Assembly: GCA_028583605.1 (NCBI GenBank)
Contig: CM053328.1
Location: 7,712,836 to 7,776,835 of the forward strand
Reading direction: 5' to 3'
DNA: 64,000 bases
DNA from: Dastarcus helophoroides
Taxonomy: Eukaryota; Arthropoda; Insecta; Coleoptera; Bothrideridae
The first letter of the stretch is position 1. Each line of letters starts with the position of its first letter. Positions 56,950 through 64,000 of this stretch are shown here, in pieces. The notes under the pieces are model-generated. The model ran no database searches. It worked only from the letters and a program-made list of their open reading frames with translations, and was not told where the DNA came from. A program made the position numbers and the translations under genes.

Positions 56950-57181
56950 TCTATAACATGTCAAAATTTTATTGAAATCGCTTAAGTAGTTTTTGAGAAA
57001 AAAATATTTTTCAATTTTTCGGTTTTTTTGATTATTTTCAAAAACTAAATTAGATAGAGATCCAAAACTTGCGTAATCAAAATATCTTATTAGTAACAAC
57101 TTACCCTTAAAATATGATCCAGATATCCTTCAGGGGCCGATTCACTATACTATTCGTCCTATGCCCTTTTTCTAAAAACTG

Positions 57182-57330
57182 AAATACAAATCTTGTCCCC
57201 TGAAACCAAGAAAGATTAAAAAACACAACAAAGGTTGCTTTTAATGCGTTTCGATAGCCAAGGTATCATCTTCAGGGAGATACGTAGATAAGATTTGTAT
57301 TTCAATTTTTGAAGATAACCAAGGACCAAA
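57182..57330. repeat. Palindromic unit of the AAATCTTGTCCCCTGAAAC family, copy 2
   Basis: GAAATACAAATCTTGTCCCC at the left is inverted as AAGATTTGTATTTC at about 57,292-57,305. Between them, on the minus strand, lies CTGAAGATGATACC...TATCGAAACGCATT, the hammerhead-like motif with ACGCAT instead of ACGCGT. It interrupts the right end of the 4.9-kb foldback element. Confidence 0.65.
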
Positions 57331-57334
57331 ATAT

Positions 57335-57753
57335 AACTTTTTTTTTTAAATTCAAAGCTTAAAGCTCAAAATTTCGACTCTTTAAATTCCGAATTTCAAT
57401 AAAAAAGTGAGGTTTGATAAATTTAAATTTTCTACTGTTATTTTTCGAATTTTCTCTCGAAATGTCTCGAAAATTAAACTTTAATATAAAAAAATTGACC
57501 AAAATCTGCAGAAATTTCTACTTTTTTAAATATCGAATTTTTATTCGAAAATTCAAGCTCAACCGTAAAATGTTTTTAAAAGATAAACTTTAATCCAAAA
57601 ATTTAGTTCATCTCGTCATTTCGACAAAAAAGTCGAAACTTGAACTCCAAACTCAAAATTTGTAGTTTATTCCACCAATTATGACTTTAAAGTTGAGTTC
57701 AGTCTTGAAAACAGTCGGTTGTTATTTTGAAATTTTTACTCAAAATTCTAAAG
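57335..57753. repeat. AT-rich filler
   Basis: Degenerate filler motif (CTCGAAATGTCTCG, CAAAATTTCG). No gene. Confidence 0.45.
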
Positions 57754-57755
57754 TA

Positions 57756-59027
57756 CCAGGCAACCAAAAAAGTTCGTGCGGTTTTGAAGGTTAAGAAATA
57801 GTAACACATAAAATGGGTTTAACTTAGATTTATTCTTAAAAAGAATCACCCTTAGCAAGTATTACCCTTTCCCATCTAGACACAAGATCATTATATCCCA
57901 TTTTTGTAAAAATCTTGCTTTTGGGAATTGAAGAAGTGTATCACCTCGTGTTTCAAAACCGATTTCCGCATGTGGTTGTCCAAGGCCAAAAACAGGTGGT
58001 AGTCATTTGGAGCAAGGTCTGGTGAGTACGGAGGGTGAGGTAGAACTTCCCATTGTAGTCACGCCATAGTTTTCTGCGTGATTCTTGCTGTGTGTGGTCT
58101 TGCGTTGTCCCTGATGGAAGACAACACCTTTTCTGTTCGCCAAAGCAGGGTGTTTTGACTTAGGGTGACCCCATCTCTGTTAAGCTATGCCGAATAGATT
58201 TCAGCAGTAATGCTTTGTTCACTTGGCAGAAGCTCATAGTGAACTATACTCTGCCTGTGGTCCACCATACACATAGAATCTTTTGTTGGTGAATGTTTGG
58301 TTTAGCAGTCAACGTCAACGGATCTTTACTGGATAGCCAATGTTATAAGCGCTGATTGTTGCAGTACATAATCCATTTTTCATCACACGTCAACATCCGG
58401 TTAAAAAGCGAGCATTAAGTTGTGGTGAGAAAGCAATGATGATTAGATTGTTAAGCGCTGTAACTTGTTCGTTTCACTCAATTCATGTGGTACCCCTTTG
58501 CTTAACTTCCATCGTTTCCCAAGCAGGTGCAAATGTATGCGAATAGTTTCATCACTCACATTGAATCTTAGGGCAAGAGCTTGACATGTCTGACTTGAAT
58601 CCTGCTCGATCGCCAGCTTGATATCGTCGTTGTTGATCGTTGATGGTCTTCCGGAGCGAGGTTCATCTTCCAGATTTTCATCTCCAGAGGCAAATTTCTT
58701 AAACCACTTTTGACCTAGTCCGTTTAGCTTCAGTACCTTCCCCAAAAGCAGCGCATTATCTTACGACAAGCTTCTACAGCTTTGAGTTTGAATTTCATAA
58801 AGTAAACAAGCACGAATTATTGTATTTGACACCGGCCATACTCTAGTAAAGATTTTGCTCTTTAATTCAAAGTAATCTAACTTATCAAATATCCCTGAAT
58901 GACTACTCCTTGACATACGTTTTAATCCTATATTCAAAATTACCCCACCACTACATCCTGTTTACTGAATATAATTCATAAAACTAGACAATAAAGAAAT
59001 ACTGCATGAACTTTATTGGTTTCCTGG
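57756..59027 (-). mobile_element. Second mariner element (different lineage), TA-flanked, decayed
   Basis: TA flanks are at 57,754-57,755 and 59,028-59,029. Terminal inverted repeats are CCAGGCAACCAAAAAAGTTC on the left and CCAGGAAACCAATAAAGTTC reading inward from the right. The length of 1,272 bp is that of a complete mariner. The terminal repeats and protein differ clearly from the element at 49.8 kb. Confidence 0.9.
57860..58795 (-). pseudogene. mariner transposase remnant (SETMAR/cecropia-like lineage)
   Basis: On the minus strand, MKFKLKAVEACRKI near 58,790 is followed after a frame change by QKWFKKFASGDENLEDEPRS, GRPST, an HTH with FNVSDETIRIHLHLLGKRWK, and VPHELSETNK (open from 58,745 to 58,443). 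Catalytic remnants lie in other frames: IRDNARPHTA near 58,100 and HPPYSPDLAPNDYHLF near 58,010, retaining the last two Asp. The region holding the first Asp was not recognised. Multiple stops make it non-functional. The WVPHELTE-type motif places it near the lineage of SETMAR (family knowledge). Confidence 0.85.
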
Positions 59028-59029
59028 TA

Positions 59030-59769
59030 ATAGCTGAATTTTTGACTCAAAAATTTTGACTCAAAATTTTAACGTATGCTCTTTTACTTTATTAGCGAGA
59101 TATAGGTAATTTAATCAAAAGTGGAAGTTTAATTTTGAACTGTTGACTGTTTTCTATCATCTCTACTTTCAATTTCAAAATTCGACTTTAACCTTGCAAC
59201 TTCCTTTTTCCCAAAATTTTTCTTTTTATTAACTGTTTAGGTGACGTCTTTCGATACCACTCATTATTGTCAGGGCCACTCATTTCTTTAATGTGTTAAA
59301 TGAATTGACTTTGTTTTGAATTAAATTTTGAAAAAATTTCGATATTTTCGAAACTTTTGCCTTTTAAATTTAACATTTTCAACCCTTACTTCGTGAAAGT
59401 CTTTAACGAAAACTTGTGAAATTTTGTTACGTCTTTATCGTTAATAAAAATTAATAGTTATGAATTTTTAAATTTGTTTTTTTCAAATTTTCGATTTTCT
59501 TTTCAAAATTTCGACTTCTCAAAATATTAACTTTATTTTGAAAATGTTCACCTTACTAAAAGTTCATTTATTTTATTTACTTAAAAATATAATTTTTTCA
59601 AATCGCGACATTTTTAAAATATTTTTTGAATATTTTGCAAGATTTTGATTTTTTCTGAAAATGTTGCCGTCTTTTTTAATTTTCGAAAATTTTTAAAAAT
59701 TTCTACTCTTTCTTAAATGTCGACATTTTTTCTCTCCAAGTTATACTGCTTCTTTGATAATCTTGAATT
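59030..59769. repeat. AT-rich filler
   Basis: AAATTTCGAC-type quasi-repeats, T-run polarity, with a short non-filler block near 59,230-59,300. No gene. Confidence 0.45.
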
Positions 59770-60010
59770 TGATATATAAATCTTGTCCCCTGAAACTAAG
59801 AAAGATTAAAAGCACAACAACAATAAACCTTCCCTAGAAAGATTGTTATAAAAGATGTTTAAAAAAGAAATAAATCTACCAGTAAAATGTTAGTAAGAAT
59901 TTGCCAACGGCTAATAGCCACGCAGCTGATGCCGTCAAGAAATAAAAAAAAAACACTTGGTCTAACGCGTTTCGATAGCAAAGTTGTCAACTTCAGAGAG
60001 ATACTAGTGG
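59770..60010. repeat. AAATCTTGTCCCCTGAAAC family unit, copy 3
   Basis: It starts ATAAATCTTGTCCCCTGAAA, contains an extra ~110-bp segment not seen in the other copies (about 59,825-59,940), and ends with TAACGCGTTTCGATAGCAAAG then TTCAGAGAGATAC. The minus strand gives CTGAAGTTGACAAC...CTATCGAAACGCGTT, a further degraded hammerhead-like motif. Confidence 0.6.
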
Positions 60011-60899
60011 TATTTCTCTCAAAATTTAGAATTTCCATCTTTCGAAATTTGACAACAATCCAGTTTTCGAAATTTCAATACTTCGAGAAGAAACTGAGAC
60101 TTTCTAAAAAAAATGTTAGAAATGTTGTTATGATTATCTCAAAATTTTAAGTTTAAATTTGGCGAAAGTAAAAATTTCGAGGTTTAATTTAAAATAGCAG
60201 ATTTCGACTTTAAAATCAAAATTTATAGATTGAGAAAAAAAGTTGCAATTTCAACTTTAAACATAAAATATTAATCGCTCTTTTTTAATTTATTGTGAGT
60301 TTAACGTCAAAATTTCTTATAAACTGGACGGATATGACCACGAGGTTGCATTGATCAAAAAGTGATTATTAAAAATTGTTGAATTTAGACAAAAACAACG
60401 GCTCCAACATACGTGCCGGCGGAAGCCAGCCGCTCCCTTCGCTCTCCGCTAGGTACGCCTTCGTTGTAAAAAAAAATTACGAAAAACCTCGAAATTTGAA
60501 AAACAAAGTCAAATTTTTGAGAGGAAACTGAAAATTTCGATTGTGAAATCAGAATTTGGGAAATATTGCAATAAAGTACCAGGTTTAAGTGGAAATTTTG
60601 GAAAAATCGAGGAGATGAATGACGTCACTATTCAATCACAACAGTTTCAAAAAATTTTTATCTTACGCTTAACTTGTGGGTAGACAAAATATGGATCAGT
60701 TTCAGCGAATCATGAAAGATATTTTCATCCACAAAATTATATGTAGTTAATTTTAAACCTAGGACTAATTTTAAACGTTATCTGACGGTAACACTAAAAA
60801 CAGGAGGAACATTTTCAATCAATCAACTAAAAATATTTTCGGTAGCACTAAATTATGGAGCACTTTTAATTTTTAATTATGGCGATACTTTTTAATTTC
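60011..60899. repeat. AT-rich filler with a short GC-rich block
   Basis: Mostly filler. A GC-rich stretch GTGCCGGCGGAAGCCAGCCG at about 60,414-60,434 and CTCCGCTAGGTACGCC near 60,445 stand out, but no tRNA or coding feature could be built from them. Confidence 0.4.
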
Positions 60900-61300
60900 C
60901 TTCAATTCCCATACTATTGATCACATGCTTTTTTCTTGGAAGACGTGCACGAATAGTAAATTGACTGGCTGATCAACAATTTCCCATTTTGATCATCGAC
61001 GTGATTACCCATCGAGATGGCTTTGTCCATTATCGGCGGTATTACGCCCCCTCGCCCTGCTCGGTTCGTGGAAAATTATTGATCGTGGTCATTTAGTGAC
61101 GTCAGGTCGGTCGAATCGACCGATTTTCACATATTCCCTTTTGCAGCCCTTTCGCAGATCAAAATCAGCTCAGCCATGGGTCCCCGGTGGATTCAGTGAT
61201 TTTAATTCGTTTAATTGCGTGCATCGCCTCGTGCTGTTGTGATTTATGCAGGTATGGCTTACATGTGTGGTCGATGATTTTGAAAATGCGTGAAGCGGGG
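60900..61300 (+). promoter_or_regulatory. GC-rich island: candidate promoter and non-coding first exon
   Basis: This block has normal GC in otherwise very AT-rich DNA. It holds a CRE-type TGACGTCA at 61,098-61,105, TCGGTCGAATCGACCGA (a palindrome) just after, and, after about 100 bp, TGTTGTGATTTATGCAG|GTATGG, a good splice donor at about 61,250. Stops interrupt all frames, so the exon would be 5' UTR of a plus-strand gene lying beyond the window. Inferred from composition and motifs only. Confidence 0.4.
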
Positions 61301-61633
61301 AAATTGTACGTGTACTTTTGTGATATTTAACGGCACGGCAGGCTCAGTGTTGACGTTGTTTCAGTCGGAAAAATAGACAAATTCGAAAATTACATGTCTA
61401 AAATTTAAATAACCCAAAAAAAAGCATGCAAGAGAAATTTCAAAAATGTATGTAATAGAATTGTTGAAGAAATTCTTCTAATGTTGGGTTGGATAATAAG
61501 TAATGTTCGTTTTTTGCAAATTTTGGATATTTTATTTTTAACTGTAGAATTATCAATAGGCTAATTAAGGATGTTTTTATCGTCGTTATTTATGATTTCC
61601 CAACGTCTAACAAGTTGCTTCTTCTATATAAAT
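61301..61633. other. Spacer, no gene
   Basis: AT-rich sequence that would be intronic if the preceding first-exon call is right. Confidence 0.3.
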
Positions 61634-64000
61634 CGAGGCTTCGAACCGGAACTGAACCAAAAACCTGAAACCGAAGAAACCCGTTATTTTCGTCAAAACG
61701 AAAACCGGGACCGAACCGAAAAAAAAATATTGGTTTATGTCGGTTCAGTGCAGATTCAAAAGTCCACAGTTAACAAACCCTCCCTCCCTCAATGTCAATT
61801 TTACATTAATAGTTTCAAATTTCAACCCAATATTTTGCTTGCACTATTATTATTGTGTTGTTCGCGAGTTTTTTTAAAACTTCGACTTTTTTTTATTAAA
61901 ATTTCGAATTTGAACTTATTTTTATTTTGTCCCATAAATGTCGGCTTTAAATTTAAAATGTTGAATTTTTCTAGAAATATTGATGTTTATTTTTAAATAT
62001 TCCGACGTGTGTCACCAGCATTTAAATCAAAAATACGTAGAATTTTTGTCAAATAAATTTGGAATATTTTCTTCAATTTCACCTTTTTTTCTAAAAATTC
62101 TGGGTTTACATTTTCAATTTTTTCCTATTATTTCAATTGTTATAAAACATTGGTGCCTCATTCATAATTCCTAAGCCACATTAGGTTTGCAATAACTTTT
62201 GATGTGACTCGCATTGACTATGAAGGAAAAAGGTATCCCATTTTGTTTAATAAATTCCTGTCTTCAAAATAAAGTCAGACATTCTGTAAAAAAATCGAAA
62301 TTTTAATTTTAAAATCAAAAAAAAAATTAAAAATCTAACCACCTTAACGTAAAAAGTTTAAGGCAAAAGTCAAAAATTCTAGAAATTATTCGAAATAAAT
62401 TTATTTAAAAAAAAATTAGTTTTCAAACTTTAAGTTTGAGGCTCGAAATTATCAAAAAAGAGTTAAAGAAAATCTGTAAAATATGTAGGATTTCAAAAAG
62501 TATAATTTTCAACTTTCAATTAAAAATTTTATGCAAAACATTGAAAAGATAAACTCTTATAACAAAACTCTTCTCGAATTTGCAATTCTAAAATTTAAGC
62601 ACAAAATTTTGAGAAATTTTGAAATAAAAAACTAAAATTTATTTACAAGAATTTAGTTCTAACACGAAATTTCGAGAAAATGGTCTAAATTTTGAGTTTA
62701 AAATCGAAATTTCGAGAAAAAATGAGAACTTTGGGATTAAGATAACATTTTGAGATTAAAAGTCAAAATCTCTAAAAAAAGAGTCTAGGTTTCGAGTTTT
62801 ACATCGAAAATTTTGAAAAATAATAACAAGGTTCAAGTTTGAATCCACAATTTTCAGAAGCAACTCTCCTAAGAAAGTCTTAAAATTTCGACCTTATTTT
62901 AGCATTTTGAGATGAAAGTAAAAAATTCGTTGAAATAGCTAAAGCTTCAAATTAAAATTTTGAAGAAACGTTTTTCTTTAATGAATGGAACTTTTTTGGA
63001 AATTGTGACTTTTTTCCTCGAAACTACAGTTTTAACCTTAAAATTTTAAACCTAACCACTTTACTTTGAGAAAAAAGTTTAAATATCCAGAGAAGCTTAA
63101 AATTGATAAAAATATATTTCAGTTAATGAGAAACTATAAGAAAAATTCGAATATTTTAGGAAAAACTAGAAATTCATAATTTTTTTACTATAAACTTTCG
63201 AGTTTGTAAATGTCAAGTTTAAAGTCGGAATTTTGATTTTTTTTAATAAATAATGTTTTTATTTTGATACGAAATTTCTAAGAAACCTTAGTTTTTTTTC
63301 GAAGTTTTGGGGTAAAACGAATTTTTTTATGAATTTGCATTTTACCCACGGCGCTAATAACTTCAAATTTTCAAAATCGAAAATACCAGATCTTTCTTAA
63401 AATCTGTGGTTTTTGTTCAAATTTCGAGTTTTCTGTCAAAATGTTCAACCTAAAATTTACATTTTTACATTTTTCCGAAAATTTCAACTTTAGAATCAAA
63501 ATATTGAATTTATTTCGACTTTTATTTTAAACACTCGGGTTTTCATGAAATTTCGAGTTAGAACCCAAAATTATTTGAAGTTGAAATTTTTTCATTTGAT
63601 CTGAGGTTAAAGCGTCAAAAAATTTCAACTTAATAGGTCTTCATTATTTACGTAATTTGACTTTAATCAGGAAAATTCGAATATAAACTCGCTATTTTAA
63701 CTTGTATATCGAATTTCTGACTTTATTCGTCATGTTTATTAATTTTATTTAACATTTCTGCGACCGAGTTTGGAAATATTTAAATTTTTAATCGCCACAT
63801 TTTGAGAAAAAAAGTTTTTGTAAAAACCCTAAAAATTTATTAAAAATTTTTATCAATTAAAAGTGCTAACTTGGATTTTCGATGAAATTTGGAATTCTCA
63901 ACATTTGCTTAAAAAATCAAAGTTTCTCCAAAAAATGAATATCTCATTGGTTATTAGGTTTAAATTTTGAGAAACAGTTTTTCAATCAAAATATAGGACT
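61634..64000. mobile_element. Non-autonomous hAT-like element, copy 5, runs off the window
   Basis: It begins CGAGGCTTCGAACCGGAACT with GAAAACCGGGACCGAACC-type subterminal words. From about 61,750 it matches the inverse of 14,880-15,110 in copy 1 (CAGTGCAGATTCAAAAGTCC, TTATTTTGTCCCATAAATG). Sequence near 63,745-63,785 (TTTAACATTTCTGCGACC) matches the interiors of copies 3 and 4, so the element probably continues to and past the window end. No coding sequence. Confidence 0.65.

Larger units (their letters stand above)
52270..57182. mobile_element. ~4.9-kb foldback element with ~1-kb inverted arms
   Basis: The left arm (about 52,270-53,284) and right arm (about 55,905-57,182) are inverted copies. 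They share CATAGTGAATCGGCCCC, AAAAGGTACGCCATATTGAA, CAGGAATATTGGGG/CTC, and ATATCATTGAAACAACAGAA. Each arm holds about two tandem units: CTGCAAGTTTCAG recurs 440 bp apart on the left; on the right the equivalent spacing is 642 bp, exactly explained by a 200-bp insertion at 56,750-56,949. The right terminus has been replaced by the palindromic unit at 57,182, so no duplication is testable. The interior has weak exon-like traces but no clear transposase. Superfamily unassigned. Confidence 0.75.

Noticed and set aside
60400..60470. GC-rich stretch as a possible tRNA gene
   Set aside because: No cloverleaf with T-loop GTTCRANNC could be built.

Overview
The window is AT-rich, repeat-dense DNA that reads as an insect genome, most likely a beetle (inference). 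The support is: genes with 51-58 bp introns bounded by GT..AG; an insect-type calypso/BAP1 gene and a small GTSF1-like CHHC zinc-finger gene; and several arthropod-style transposon classes (Jockey-type LINE, Penelope-like fragments, mariner, hAT). No rRNA, tRNA or CRISPR was seen.

Host genes cluster at about 29.4-35.1 kb. They are a GTSF1/Asterix-like protein (29,409-29,814, +), the four-exon Polycomb deubiquitinase calypso/BAP1 (31,714-34,308, +), and TPRKB/Cgi121 of the KEOPS tRNA-modification complex (34,576-35,089, -), which has one apparent frameshift. Calypso and TPRKB are convergent. A decayed multi-fragment gene of an insect family with a QN[KR]N motif follows (36.1-39.2 kb) and is split by a hAT element with an exact 8-bp target duplication.

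The rest is mobile DNA. Two copies of one LINE lie in direct orientation at 1-1,868 and 39.7-42.6 kb. A nearly complete but dead Jockey-type LINE lies at 7,945-12,310, with 3' fragments at 21.8 and 23.6 kb; the latter is fused to a Penelope-like GIY-YIG fragment. Five copies of a non-autonomous hAT family (ends CAGGGCTTCGAACCG, 8-bp target duplications) start at 12.6, 17.3, 43.5, 47.3 and 61.6 kb; two lie head to head and form a ~2-kb-armed inverted repeat. Two different mariners lie at 49.8 and 57.8 kb, a TA-flanked foldback element with ~600-bp arms at 27.3-29.05 kb, and a ~4.9-kb foldback element with ~1-kb arms at 52.27-57.18 kb. Much of the remaining sequence is a quasi-repetitive filler built on a degenerate TTTCTCAAAATTTCGACTT-like motif.

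The most interesting signal is a set of hammerhead-ribozyme (HHR) motifs in short retroelement-like units. A textbook type I HHR (CTGATGA, GGCC/GGCC stem II, GAAA, GTC cleavage triplet, long stem I with internal loop) sits inside a 200-bp insertion flanked by 9-bp target duplications at 56,750-56,949. A second HHR forms the 3' end of the Jockey-type LINE and of a 172-bp derivative at 55,715-55,886, made of only the LINE's 5' and 3' ends and flanked by its own target duplication. A third family of small palindromic units at 53.8, 57.2 and 59.8 kb carries a more degenerate HHR-like motif. In all three the stem III segment is a palindrome of form ACNNGT. All ribozyme calls are by eye and no activity is shown.
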